In this document: positions 50,513-63,028 of the stretch, piece after piece
Position numbering within the stretch: position 1 is the stretch's first letter
Layout: every line of letters begins with the position of its first letter
Assembly (NCBI GenBank): GCA_920105625.2
Contig: OV050033.1
Coordinates: 14,900,001-14,964,000, forward strand
Source: Clusia tigrina
Lineage: Eukaryota > Arthropoda > Insecta > Diptera > Clusiidae
Direction: 5' to 3'
DNA: 64,000 bases
Position numbers and translations under genes: made by a program
The notes under the pieces: generated by a model
Database searches by the model: none
What the model saw: the letters and a program-made list of their open reading frames with translations, nothing else
Told to the model about the DNA's origin: nothing

Positions 50513-53439
50513 ATTAGCAAAAGGTCCTTAATATTCAGTCATTGTTGAGAAAAGATTAATAAAACGTTTCTATTGAAATGTTATAACCAAAATTTACCTT
50601 TTGTGCGGCAATGGAGGTGGTTCTGGAATGTGTGGAATGTCTCCAAAAGCATAAAATCCACAATGCATACAATTCTCAAGGTAATATAAAATTTGTTGTT
50701 AACTAAGGTACTTTGAAGTAGCCTAGCAATGAAGCCACTTATAAGAGGGAGGGCAGAGGGTACATTACTGCGTGATGGGGAATTCTACTGGAACTTTCAG
50801 TAAGACAAATATTAGAACAGCTGCAGACTTTTAAGAACTTGTGTTCTTCAAATGAACATATTTTAAGCTTAGGAGTGCTTAGTTTGATATATAAATTGTG
50901 CTGATTTTCTGTATGTAGTATTATTGCCTGAATTCCCATTCAAAGCCACAGTACCACACTTTTTGGGTGAATTCATTTCTGAATGAGATTTTGACTGCGA
51001 CTCCCTCCTTTATCCTCATTAAATTTTCGACATGGCATCAAGTACTATTAGGCTGTAACCAACCCACTCTTTGTAATTGTAATTTTTAAATTTTAGTTGA
51101 AATAAAATTTTCGTCCTTTTTTATCTACACCGGTTTCGTGCAGTTTAATTAGGCCAACTTAATGAAATAACCGCAGTTGAACGCTACAAAGGCCCACGAC
51201 AAACCTCAAAATGACAAACGTGTGTTTTAATTATTGCAAAAATAATAAATACTTTTTATGTTAATTGCGTTTATTTTACTAAATTAACTGGACTTATTAA
51301 AAAAAAAGATACTATTAAAAAAATATATTTCTAACAGATTGAATTCAGTGTAAAATCATGAAATTGTTTGTTTAAATTAAGTCCAGTAATTTGTTTTAGG
51401 AATATTTACATAATTTTTATTCCAAAACAATGCGGTTTCGTTACGTATAACGAAGCAAATGTTTTTGTATCGTTTTAGAAACGAAAGAGGTGAGAACATT
51501 CCGCGCGTGAGTTGAGCGTGGTTAGAACAGGATACAAATCCTGCCACTTAAAAAGTTCACATCCAGCTATTTCCAATAAAATTGTGCTAATAAAATATAG
51601 TTTTAGTAGTTTGCCCCATGGCCGACACTGCGACCTAAAAGATCTTTTGTGTCATACCACATTTGTCGTTAATGATCCATGTGATCACAACTGTCCGATC
51701 TACTATGCCCTATAGGTTTAGTACCGGCATTTCTTCCGTAATGCCATAGCATTTCCTCCGTTTGGTGATGTCAAAGCGTCACAATTAAAGTTACCAGGTT
51801 GTCCGGATATACCTCCAGTATATCCTTCAAAAATCAATATTTGAGCTTTAGTTGAACTCATTTGATCCCAGTATTTATTTATTTATTGCATAAATTCAAT
51901 TACAAGTCTTAAATGAGGGAATGTGAAGTGAAAACATCAAATAAAATGTATGATTTTTTTTTGTATCTTAGGTAGTGAAATTATCCTGTCCATAAAACAG
52001 GAGTCACATTGGTTGGTTGGTTGGTTTTAGTGGCTGATCCAAGTCAGTTCTCACATGGATCACAATTATCGCCTTAGCGACGATTTGATACCACAACCTC
52101 TACTAACGCCGGAGAAAACGATGGATTGTTCACTAAATCCACTTTGTGGAGATCACATTAGATTAAAATATTTTTCAAAGGACTCCATTTAATTAAATTT
52201 GCCAGGATCCACATAGTTTAAGCAGCCAATTATTTCGGATTAGATCAAATTTCGACTTATCCTTCCGCTACTTTCTAATATGCATAAAAGAAAAAAATCA
52301 GAAATACATTCATTTTCCGTCGTATCGTTATTCTCACCATTTTGCAAAAGACATGCTGAAAAGCACATCCATCTGGACTGATTGATATAATGTCCTTCGA
52401 CATTTTCGTTATTGAAAAGTTGTACCCTGTTAAGACAACAAACTTAAATATGAAAAAAAGTTATGTAAAGGATAAAATCTGTATGCGACCCAACATCTTC
52501 TTTGAATAACCAAACTGAGCAACTGATTTACAATTTTATACATAATGAAAAATATAGAGATGAAGAAATTTGACATTTGCACAGCATTTAAAGAAAATCT
52601 TCAACAAAGCATAGTAGTGAATGTACAGTATATAGAAGTATGGATATTGCCAAATCAAAACATTTATCTGTGATCTGGGTTATTATCTGTTAATGAAAGG
52701 ACGAGCATACCTATTGGTCTTCAATTCTGCAGTTTTTGTTAGTGTTTTGTATGGCGTTGTCAAAACTGAAGATATAAGAACAATTTTTTAACTGCCTCTT
52801 CGTGGATATATATCATTATATATCTTATATGCCCACAGTCTAAAATAATTCCGAGGTTTTTAGAGAGTGTTACAAATCTTAATTCAAAAGATGAATACCA
52901 AAAAAGTAGTTTGTTCCAAATTTTGTTATATAGAAAAAATAGGGTAGGGATACAGAAATATGGTGTGGGCAGGAATGGAAATTAATTTCCATCATTATCT
53001 GAACGCATGAATGCCATGCAAGTTGATTCCTTCTGTCCGGTGCGAACTGTATTCACAAATTATAGATTTTTTTATAATTTTGGCGAAGAAATTGTCTAAA
53101 TTATCAATCCTCAGTCAATTAAGCCACCCAAATCCATTGGTGTCATTCAACTCAACAATGAGAGCATGTTTAGATGTCTTGTCAAATTCCAAACATGTCT
53201 TGTAATGGTGATGGCCCTGCTGACAAAATGTGTATTTCAGGTGCTGCAAAATACAATGAAATGTTATATTTTTCACTTCCCTTAAGGACCTTTTCTGTTT
53301 AGTGTTAAAGCTGTGATGAACACATTGACACTTTTGAAACACCTTCTCTCCATTTTATTGACGGCAATGACGGTATGCTTGCCCAATTGCATTAGAATCA
53401 AGGACGCCACAAGGAAGAATTGTGCTAGAGTATTACTTA
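50513..53439. other. Non-coding DNA with LINE 3' tail remnants
   Basis: Around 51620-51716 the minus strand holds aaaagatcttttaggtcgca, related to the LINE tags elsewhere. Around 51518-51550 the words 'gagcgtggttagaacagg' and 'caaatcctgccac' hint at a decayed SINE head. At 52012-52100 repeated ggttggtt precedes 'cacatggatcacaatt' and 'cgccttagcgacgat', again LINE-3'-UTR-like. All three are too decayed to delimit well. Confidence 0.35.
51618..51716 (-). mobile_element. LINE 3'-UTR remnant
   Basis: On the minus strand: gggcatagtagatcggacag, a middle with gtggtatgacac, then agatcttttaggtcgcagtg. The last part matches the tag family (agatctttcaggtcgcagtg at 9.45 kb). It is a related but distinct LINE tail. 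Confidence 0.5.
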
Positions 53440-53893
53440 TTATCTTCAGAATTGCATAGTTTCACTGGAACAGAGACTTGTCTTCTCTAGCAGATATACT
53501 CTTGCTCTATCCAAATGGCTAGACAAACCTGGAGCACTATTGATATTAGGGACACTGTCTGATCGGGAAACATGCTGAAAGACTAGCACTGCCCCATAAC
53601 GACTTCTGTCGCAGTTGTGGCTCTGAGGAGGAGGAAGAAACTTCATCTCATGTGTCAGTGCCCAGCTCTGGCCAGGCGAAGATTAAAATTCCTAGGCTCA
53701 CTTTTCTTCACTACCTTAACCGAACTATCTTCCATCAACATTAAGGACATAGCCAGGTTCATTTCGGAATCACTGTGGTTCCCAAAACTCTAGACGGGGG
53801 AGACGTGTCGCCTTAGTGTGGTACCACAACGAGCCATTGTATGTGCTCAAGTGTGTTTTTGGGTGGAAGGCTGCCACTCCTACCTACCTACCT
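53440..53893 (+). mobile_element. LINE 3' fragment, relative of the 173-bp array source
   Basis: The plus strand reads GHCLIGKHAERLALPHNDFC, then RSCGSEEEEETSSHV. After a small frameshift come CQCPALARRRLKFLGS and a C terminus (SSINIKDIARFISESLWFPK) with the stop near 53792. The Cys/His motif C-x2-C-..H..C is intact apart from the frameshift. The 3' UTR has gtcgccttagtgtggtacca, gctcaagtgtg and gctgccactcc, then ctacctacctac. This is the closest unamplified relative in the window of the unit forming the 45.9-47.2 kb array. Confidence 0.85.
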
Positions 53894-56800
53894 ATCAAAA
53901 TGGCTAAATTGATTTTAATTCTGCAATTAGTGCCAATTTTGTGGTGATATGATGCTATGGGGATGCTAATTTTATTCAGAATTCCATTTTATGACTATAA
54001 AAGAGTACTTTCTTTTCACCCAGATCGGAATAGTACGAAAATATTAGTTACATTATTTCTTCTTCAATTTGCTGCAATATTGTAGAATAGAAAAATGATT
54101 GGTTTGCACACTGCCCCCGCGCTTGCTTCCTAAGGTGAATATCCTGTTTGTTCAACTATGTATATAATATATGTATGTATGTTTATGTGTATATACTCAT
54201 GTGTAAATTCTTTTTCTAATTGTGATTTTCATTTGCCTGTGGATGCACTCGTGTGCCCGTACGTATGTGCAATGATTTGTTTTGTTTGCACCATTTTTAG
54301 CTAACAAACTTGCAGCAAATGAGCGGTGCAATGTGGCATGTGTGGCCACACTCACTGGGAGTGTACACGGGGCATGTGTTAGTGTGTGTATGTGTTGCAA
54401 ACCGCCGCAGGAAGTGTAAAATGCCACACAGCACAAAGGAAAAAACACAGAATTACAACAAAAAAAAACAAAAGCATATGTTCACAACACTCACAAACAC
54501 ACACAGTCTCACCCCTAGCATGGCACTGCCTGCAGGCATTTGCGAAGCTAGCTTGCCTCACTATTTGAGATTGCTCGCCACAGATACTTCCATTTACAAG
54601 CGCAATTGTTTATTTGCATGTAAATAAAGCATGCATTTTTGCTTAAGGTAACAACATGTAAATTCAAACAGAAACATGTTTTATTTGTGTTTATGTGTGT
54701 GTGTGTGTGAGAGAGAGTGTGTGTGTTGCAACAGAACCGGAAGCGTGTAAAATTGTTTCGCTTTTCCCCCCTCTTCATGAAAGTGTGCATATGCATTCCA
54801 TTCGCGCATCTCTGTCTGTCTAATCCTATTATGAAGCTACCCCTGTATTGTAAGCTTGCTTTCAAACTGGTACCGCCTGTCTGCTCCGCGTCTACCAGAT
54901 CCATCTTTTCACATTGGCACTTCATAGTTGGCTGCTTGATTGCGTTCTTGATACCGCTCAAGTTGGTGATTGTGTTGAAAGTTTCCTGGTTTCCTTGCGT
55001 GTTGCATGAGAGGCACTTGCCGCCAATTCAACAAGCGTGAGGATTTAGAGCGTTCGCCACTTGATTGCTATTGTGTTTCACTGGCACAGGTTTAAGTTTA
55101 AATTTTACCATATTGTTGAGCATCCTTTTGTGATGTGAACATTTATTTATCAACCTCTAAGTTGAGAATAATCCTTAGCACACTTTGGAGTAGCAGTTTA
55201 AACCAAGAAGCTGAAGCTAAAAACTATTTTGTCAACTTCACGATTTATGATAGTAACTAAAAGGGGGTGTGTGAATCTTTGGCAATAAGTCATCGGGAAA
55301 TAAGGTATCCTGGAAATTGGCGATAGTCTTCTTATAATGTGTATTTTGGTGTTTTAATGATATTTGCTTCTGTGAATTTAAGGACGATCCTTGGAAAATT
55401 ACTCGCTTTGAAACCTAACACAGTTTTATATGGAACCTATCCTTGGTTAAGGCTCTCAGACAAACGAGCTCCTCTTTCACTGTTATGGTTTCGTTTTACA
55501 GAGAGACAGGGTAAATAAATAACACTTCTTGAATAGCTTTAAGTGTTTAAAATACACTCGAAACTACTGGAGTCGCCATTAATTTCTTAGACTTTTACTG
55601 TTACAAACTCTTCTATTGCTATATCTGTTCTGTTTTCTCTTCCTGGACTCTCTCTCTCTCTCTCTCTTTGTCTTCATATATTTGAAATTCTTTCGAATTT
55701 CTTTTTCTCTCCTAAATCATTCAAACCATCCCTTCTCCATATGAGCATAATTAAATCGAATTGTGTTTATGTCTTCTTTCCGGCATCGATCTGGAAATTC
55801 CTGCTCATCGCTATGCTCCTTTATGAAGGTAATTGTAGCAGAGTTGAAGAAGGGGAAAATCGCGTCCCTAAGCCAATTTCTTTTAAGTGAATTTAACCTA
55901 TTCCGGATTGCACTTAAGTGCGAGTACCCAACAAATTCAAGCAATGGCGTAGTGAGCAAATGAGCCTCCAATTGGATAATGCCATCATGTGTGCTCAAAT
56001 ATCGTACGGGTACCTGCCTACAATAATAATAATGCAGGATTGCTTGCTGTTTTTTGTATGCTTAATCAATATCCTTGAATGGATTTTCATATACGCTACA
56101 TTAATTTCACGAAAGTTTTCGACAAGCTTTAAAAAAGAGCAGAGACGTAATAATAAAGCGCTTAATGCCCATTTTGCTCTGCTGGCTTTTGTGGGATATC
56201 CAATGACACCCTACACAAAACTGTGGCAGTTATTTAAGTTTGTAATCGACACAATATTGTAGTGAACCTCACCTTTATCCTTTTGTAAAATTTCATATAT
56301 ACAAGAGTACTTCGTTACCTATCTTTTTCCTCGCTTTTTTATTTTTCAAGTATAAAATTTGTCTTTCAAAGGAATTCATAAATTAGATCCTTTAGGAGCC
56401 CAATGTAGGGTACTCTGAAGTTTTAAAATTATACAAATTTAAAGCAGCTGAATAAAATTTCATTGGGTTCCAAGTAGGTGTATTTATGTATCCCATATGC
56501 CAGTCATCTTACGCTGCTTCGGCATTCACAGCATGCCAGCTTAGGCACTGTGCAGTCCCCGGCAAGTGTTGCCGACTCATAATCCACCCCCTTTGCAGCC
56601 ACTCAGCGCTGCCCGTAATAATTGCCGAAGAACATTAAAATTGTTTATGCGATTACTTAGGTACAGTTTCTACAAGCTTGCCTGAAAAAGGTTTCTTGTA
56701 AATCGAAACTTTATCCTTTCATCTGAGAGTACGCAAGCAAAAGTCATCTACAAATTCCATGTTTCTCCCTTTTTATGAGTCCTGCCGGTGCTGCTGTTGC

Positions 56801-59800
56801 GTGCGTTTATTGAAATTGTTTTTATAACCGGCGGCATTTGTGTAAATTATGCGATTTGAAATTGTTGTGCAAGTTTTTATGCCATGACCGACTTTTAATA
56901 CGCTTCACAATCAAGTTTAGTGCAGTTCGGCAAAGAGTTTTCTTCACTTAATTAGCCCGTTAATAATTCCGAAAATGTTCGTAAAATATGCAAAACTAAT
57001 TTAACTCGGCGAATGGTGTCGTCAATAAATCAAATTTCCTGCGTTGCACAATCCAACCCTGCTTCGTCCCTCCCCCGCGTTACTTGTAAAACGAAAATGT
57101 AAACATTCACTGGCAGGCAATACGCTCAAAAATTGGCTTCATGAAACATTCAAAACGAGCACAGGCAGCAACATATTTATTGGCAATTCAACAGATTTAC
57201 ATTGCCATACCCGTGCTATGCTGTTCGTGGCCCTGACGTTAAGATGCCTTGTGCGGTGTAGCTGGGTAAACCAGTACAGCATCCTTCCTTATAGCATAGA
57301 CAACATTTACAGCAGATATGCAGATAGGAGGGAGACGAACAGCCGCAGTACGCTTGACTTGACTAACGTCGAAAAATTGCAAATCGAATATGGCCAAAAG
57401 CAACGTAAAGTGAGGCAAAAAATCAAAGTCAGCAGCGCATCGAATGGAAATTCCAAAAAATTGTATTACTGGCAGCACGGCAAGCACGGCGGCAATGCTC
57501 TTCGGAGCAGCTCTTCGTGTGGAAATTGCATAAAAACGGCGCATAATGCCTGCCAAAAGCCCCATTAGCAGAGCTGCTGCAGCACTTTTGCGCTGCCTAT
57601 CAGCATGCCATCCACTTACAGAGATCCACATTGATGTATAATGTATAAATCGCATCTGCCCCGCTTGCCGCATCCAATTGCAATAAAAGTTTTATTGATT
57701 TATTAAAATACGACTTTATTCACTTGTCTACTTTCGACTTTTCTGAGCATGCAAAACGTTTTACTTACGATCGCACAGAGCCAGGCTGAAATCTCTGTGC
57801 ACTGCACCCATCAAACCCGCACAATTTATAGCGCTAAGAAGAGGAAAATTTTGAGCATAAATCCAGTACAAATGTGTCGGGGGCGTATGAGTAACTTTTA
57901 TAGTAATGTAATATAAATTATTATTATAATAGCTGGAATGTCCTGGCAGCGAGTGTTATGTATTTTAGCTGTACTATTTTTTTAATTTGTAATTAATTAT
58001 AATATTAAATAAATAAATTAACATAATAATTATAAAGTGTTGAAAACTTTTGAGAGTTTTTGTTATACGTAATTTCACTTCCTGACTTTTTAAAGGACTT
58101 TCAATTCGTTACTGAAAGAAGAAATATTAAAGAAACTGGAAGCTTTGTATCTCGGTATTGATCGTAGGCGGAATAATATCCCATGTGTTGTATTTCAACT
58201 GGAATTCTCACTAAATATGTTCTTGCACTGCAAAACAATTTTCAGCAATTTGGCATATTTTGTCGTTTGGAACGATTTTTGTGAAACTATCTGAAATATT
58301 GTACTCTAATAATTTGTGCCTCAACAGTATGGGCAAAGATGTTTCTTTTATGTAACACCAGCAACTTTCCAGAGGACTCTCAAATGCCAAAAAATGGCTT
58401 ATACAAAATTACAGTCCTCAATTCCACTGATTTTCAATTTCAATTACGTTTAAAAATATCCTCAAACCTATGCTTATAAACTTAACAAATTTCCCTTATA
58501 ATTATTTAGTTAGAAGCAATTTAAACATATTAAATTTCTTAGCATACTTCTTGGCGTATACACAGAATTATGGAATTAATATTAATTATACAATTAGAGT
58601 CGCATTACTATATTTTTTGGAGATCTCCGAATGCTTCCTTATATAAATGTTATCTTCCTTTGGAAACAGGAAGCTGTGATGACCATTTAGATTTCTGATG
58701 ATTTGCAGTTGAAATTCCAAGTGTTCCATATAAAAAATCACACCGTCCAAATTGTTGGCATTGGACTTAACCATTTCGGCTTTATTTCCATAATCGATTA
58801 AAGAAATTTTGAGGGCTCTTGGCACTGTTTAGGGGTGTACTGGATGAACTGTGAGATCTTTCATGTGGACAGCTGAAATTATTTGGACATATTTAGAAGC
58901 TTTCTCACATATGTGTTTTAGGCCGGAAGAGGTATAAGAAAGAAGTGATTTCAACCAAAAGTTGAACAACGAAATCTGCAATAATTTCACTATGCGTACT
59001 TATCCTCATAAATATGATGGTATTGGTTAAAAAAGGTTTGAAAATTGATGTTATATTATTTGAATCCCAAACAAGTTTTTTCGCCTAAAATTCTCGAAAA
59101 CCGAATATGATGAGAAATCATTGAAATAAGGAAATATTTCTGCTATTCTCACAGAACACATCGCCGCTTTTTCTCATCCGTTTTCGGGTTATCACACTAT
59201 GTCATCTGTCAATAGAAAGTGGAAAAGAGAAATGAAAAGAGAAAGGAAAAATGTTTGTTGAGGAGTGAGCAGATAATCAAAGAGCACAAAAACAAAAACA
59301 AAATACAAAACAAGGCGTCAACATGTCGCCTACAAATTCGGTTTCTTTTTTCAATTCATTATACTAAGTGTCAGACAGAAGCCATTAAAGAGAGGAAACA
59401 ACAGGACCTAAAACAAAACTCAAAGTAAAGGAAGCAGCACCACACTAAACAACGCCAACATGCCACACAGGAATCGGGCCACTACATTGCGGCTGACTGG
59501 TGGCTACGCTTACCCCCCGAATCCCCGCCGGCACTCGGTCTAATGTTGCCAGAACTCAGCTGAGCCATGCAAATCTGCATCCGTTCATTCATGCCACTGT
59601 CCCTGGCCACGTTGCCCACAAAGTGATCAGCCATGCCAAAGCAATATCCAAAGTTGGGGAGCGGTTTGCGGGAAATGTGTTCCCCCCCACGAGAAGTCAA
59701 CTTGCCCAATAAGTGTGCCCCAGAAAGCACAAAAAGTCGCAAGAACAGAACGCAAAATTGCTGGACGACACTGGACATCGCTGCTGGGGAATGGAGCTAG

Positions 59801-60365
59801 AAAAATAATCTCACGCAAAGCGTTTGTGCGAATTTTGAGTTTTTTCTTTTCGTTTCCCGTTTGCAGCGCTCGCAAAAATTCAATCATTTTGCAATTCTGT
59901 GTGCTTGTAGGGGTATTTGTGTGCCTTGATGTGCATGTGAGTGGCTGGGAGTGTGTATGTGTATTTGTTTGTATGTGTGTGTGCGTGTGTTTGATGGTAA
60001 ACAGAACTGCAATTTTATTTTGATCGAAATTACGCTTTCATTAAGGATGAGGCCAATCTGGTTTGTTTTTTTGTTGCCACTTTTTTACACATGGTCACAC
60101 ACGCGCTCCCCCTCTGCGCCCAGCCAGAAATTCTCTGCTCCTCCTCCATGTTTACCTGCTGCTCCTCCCACTTGTCACTTGTACAATTTTAATTTATCGG
60201 TTTTGGTTTAATTTGAGTTTAGTTTGCTTTGCTTTTTTGCATTGGTTTTTTATGTGCTGATTTTTTTTCTGTATCGTTTTAATTGGAAAGTTTTAAGAGT
60301 TCAGTGACACATTCTCGGCAGTGGAATGCGATTTTGGCAAACAAATTCAAAATTGCTAGAATTTT
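53894..60365. other. Non-coding DNA with GT and TC runs
   Basis: A GT run lies near 54694-54728 and a TC run at 55649-55668; CA/GT words cluster at 59900-59990. The 174-codon frame at 57044-57568 starts on TTG, has a 144-codon open shadow opposite and no domain. No splice-supported exon was found. Confidence 0.4.
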
Positions 60366-60366
60366 A

Positions 60367-60415
60367 AATACGATGAAGGCAATATTGCCATGGCTTATAT
60401 TGCCTTCATCGTATT
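60367..60415. repeat. 19-bp perfect hairpin with 11-base loop
   Basis: aatacgatgaaggcaatat (60367-60385) pairs exactly with 60397-60415 around tgccatggctt. The stem is short for a microRNA precursor and pairing does not extend outward. It could be a small template-switch product. Confidence 0.85.
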
Positions 60416-61318
60416 GCAATATTGCGTGGCATCTGCCTCTACGCATTTGGTGTGTGTTCTATAGAGAACCTTTGCTAGTCCCAGCCAAGTGTCTGACTTT
60501 TACTCCGCTACTCTGTTGATAGATAACATCCTTCAACCATGTATATTTGGTATAAATCCTTGAATAGCTAGAAGTACGAAATTAAATAAATTCTGAAGAA
60601 TATGCTTAGGCTGGAATATGTACGAGTATAGCTGGAATATATATATATCTATAATATACATATCAAAAATATTTCAGTACATCCGCCTGGAATAGACAAA
60701 AGTCACTTAAAGTTCCTCCTGAACACTGAAATCACTGCCTCTAATACACTCTCGCATTCACTTTAATTTAGCTGCACCAAATCACAGGACTGCTGTGCCT
60801 GCTATAATCTGCAGAGTATTAAAATTCCCAAAGCTCTATTGGATCAGTTAATCTGTACAGTGAAAGAAAGCAGCTGTAAATACAATACTCATTTTCCCTA
60901 CTCTCTTTCCCACCCACCCTCAACAATGCTTATCTGTCCATAAATTTAGTCGCAGAAGCCCCGCACACTATATTTACCACTCACTTTCTTATTCGTTTTT
61001 CTCCTTTCTCATTTCCGTCAAATGTCCTTCCACTCACTTTAGAAAATTCTTTAAAGTTAGTTTTGCATACCCCACAAAATTCGCACAAAGTCCCCAGCCA
61101 TTGAAGTCGCTTGCCTACTTGTCCTCAAGTGAGTGCCAATGTTACAACATTCACTCCTGCCAGCACCAAAGTGTACAGCAAATGATGTTGTGAGATAATT
61201 TTGCATACTTTCGAGCGTTCAGCATGTTTTTTCTTCTCATTTCTTGTTGACTACACACACTAAGGAAGGCTACTTAAGTGAAAATAAATTGAGCTAATTT
61301 TTTTTCTTCTTTGTGCAG
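60416..61318. other. Non-coding DNA ahead of a splice-acceptor-like site
   Basis: No gene. The last 40 bases contain gagctaat, a branch-point-like word, then a T/C-rich tract ending ttgtgcag at 61318. Confidence 0.4.
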
Positions 61319-61353
61319 ATTATGAAGCAGATGACAATGCGGCGTTGGAGTAA
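61319..61353 (+). CDS. Weak candidate 3' exon
   Basis: Directly after a textbook fly acceptor (branch-like ctaat, 'ttttttttcttctttgtgcag' tract ending 61318) one phase reads (D)YEADDNAALE and stops at 61351-61353. This is an acidic tail as expected of a terminal coding exon. Phase 0 instead reads IMKQMTMRRWSKSVDDNRGR before a stop at about 61384. Neither is recognised. A good acceptor alone is common by chance in T-rich DNA. Confidence 0.2.
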
Positions 61354-62154
61354 AAGTGTTGACGATAACCGAGGACGCCACTAAGAAAGTGGGCATTCAT
61401 GAAGTGACTGGGTTGGATTGCAGCGCTCAAAAGCCAAGCAGCAATTTCTAAAGCGTAGACTTTGTATGGGAGAGAGGGGAAGTGTTTGTTGTTTGCTCTC
61501 AATTTACAAGAGGAAAGAGGAGTTGAATTCATATTTAATCTGCGAGTCTTTTAGTTTTTAGAACTATGGGAAAACAGAAATAGGTTTAGCCTTGGTGTGA
61601 GCCGCAAATACGCAGAGAATACAGTCATGAGGCAGTTCCACATATCCAACTTACATGTGCGAAGGATATTTCCAGGTGCTTCAATTAATAACTAAAAAGC
61701 CCAGGAGCATATTCGCTGTTGAATGGAAAGAAAATGGAAAGCATACTTTAGGTGCAAAAAGTGATCACAGCCCTGAATAGTGAGTGACATGTCAAAAGTC
61801 GTCTCGAAGGAAAATCCGAAAACTGGATAGTGGAGAACTGATTATGTCATTTAGAAACCATGTCGGATTTTTCTATAAAATATTGCCGGCCATCGAAACT
61901 ATTGCAATGGGTACTCCGACTGAGCCTTATCCAAAATGTAAACATTCTTACATCAATTCTCACGAATGGCCAAAAATCTGATCCTTACGTTAACTTTCAC
62001 TTGTTCTCAACTTCAAATAAACCGCAGATACTATTCATATCTCGATCTAATTTTAATTTTAACTCACTCCGACTCAACGCAATCTTGCGAAAAGGGATAG
62101 TGGAAGGGCTGTCCACAAATATCAACAAGGACACACACTTATGCCTTCCTTGCA
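61354..62154. other. Non-coding DNA, no gene recognised
   Basis: The 110-codon frame at 61860-62192 is ATG-started but shows no domain and overlaps other open frames. Confidence 0.4.
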
Positions 62155-62338
62155 TAAGAAAAATAAACAGACACTTTCCCAACCATGAGTGAAAAAGACA
62201 CACACATAAATTTATAGCCTACTTTTAGGATGGACAATTTTCCTACACTTGATGAGGCGTCTTTCATGTCCCCATGCAGAAAAAACAGACAATATAAGAA
62301 TAAAAAAATTAAAATGGTACGTAAACTTAAATACCAGA
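62155..62338 (+). repeat. Direct repeat copy 1 (paired with 62840-63028)
   Basis: About 184 bp share clear similarity with 62840-63028: acactttcccaa, tatagcctacttttagga, caattttc, tttcatgtcc and gtacgtaaact. In this copy an ATG at 62230 opens MDNFPTLDEASFMSPCRKN, continuing to 62535. An acceptor-like tag (tatagcctacttttag) sits just before the ATG and a donor-like gtacgt after 62316. Confidence 0.8.
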
Positions 62339-62839
62339 TTAGCGCATTACGTCTGAGAATCCAGACAGCAGTTGAAGCGAAACGTCATTTTCCGTCACGG
62401 CAGCAACCGCCTTGCATAATCCACCGACGAGTAATTTCGGCAGTGGCAATGGATACTGACTTTAAATACCTTCAACACTCCAGTGCACAATATTTAATCC
62501 AACCCAACTTCCGACATCTTAAGTACCGGTATTAAAGGGTATTAAAAAACCGAATTTGTTTTTTCCTCGGTGTACTTTTGTCAATGCAATCCTAGGACAA
62601 CCGAGTTTCATTGCGAAACAAATTGACTTTCCAGCTACAGTTGGGTGCATTGAAACGTGGCCAAAAACAACTTCAACCAATGAAGTTTGTGAAATAAAAC
62701 TGTACGATGTGGACAAAACAGTACAGCACAGCTATTAGAAGTAGTGCCCTAGGGTTACATATTTTAGATTTCAATTTAGTGTTCTTCCAGAATTTTGTTT
62801 GTAAGGCTTTGCACATATTTATTAACTTCGCTATGTTGA

Positions 62840-63028
62840 TAAGAATGTAAAGAGCTAAACGACACTTTCCCAAGCATGTGTGGAAAAAAACATACATAAA
62901 ATTATAGCCTACTTTTAGGATGAACAATTTTCGTATACTCGATGAAACGTCGTTCATGTCCGCTAACAGAAAACACCCCAACATACGAGTAAAATGATTC
63001 ATTTTAGTACGTAAACTGAAATCGCAGC
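62840..63028 (+). repeat. Direct repeat copy 2
   Basis: The counterpart of 62155-62338. Its ATG at 62920 opens MNNFRILDETSFMSANRK, similar to copy 1, but the frame stops after about 26 codons. It could be a duplicated exon, or two remnants of one unidentified transposon. Confidence 0.8.

Noticed and set aside
57044..57568. 174-codon plus-strand open frame
   Set aside because: Starts on TTG, has a 144-codon frame open on the opposite strand, and no recognisable domain.
60367..60415. MicroRNA precursor
   Set aside because: The stem is only 19 bp and pairing does not extend beyond it, shorter than a normal fly pre-miRNA.
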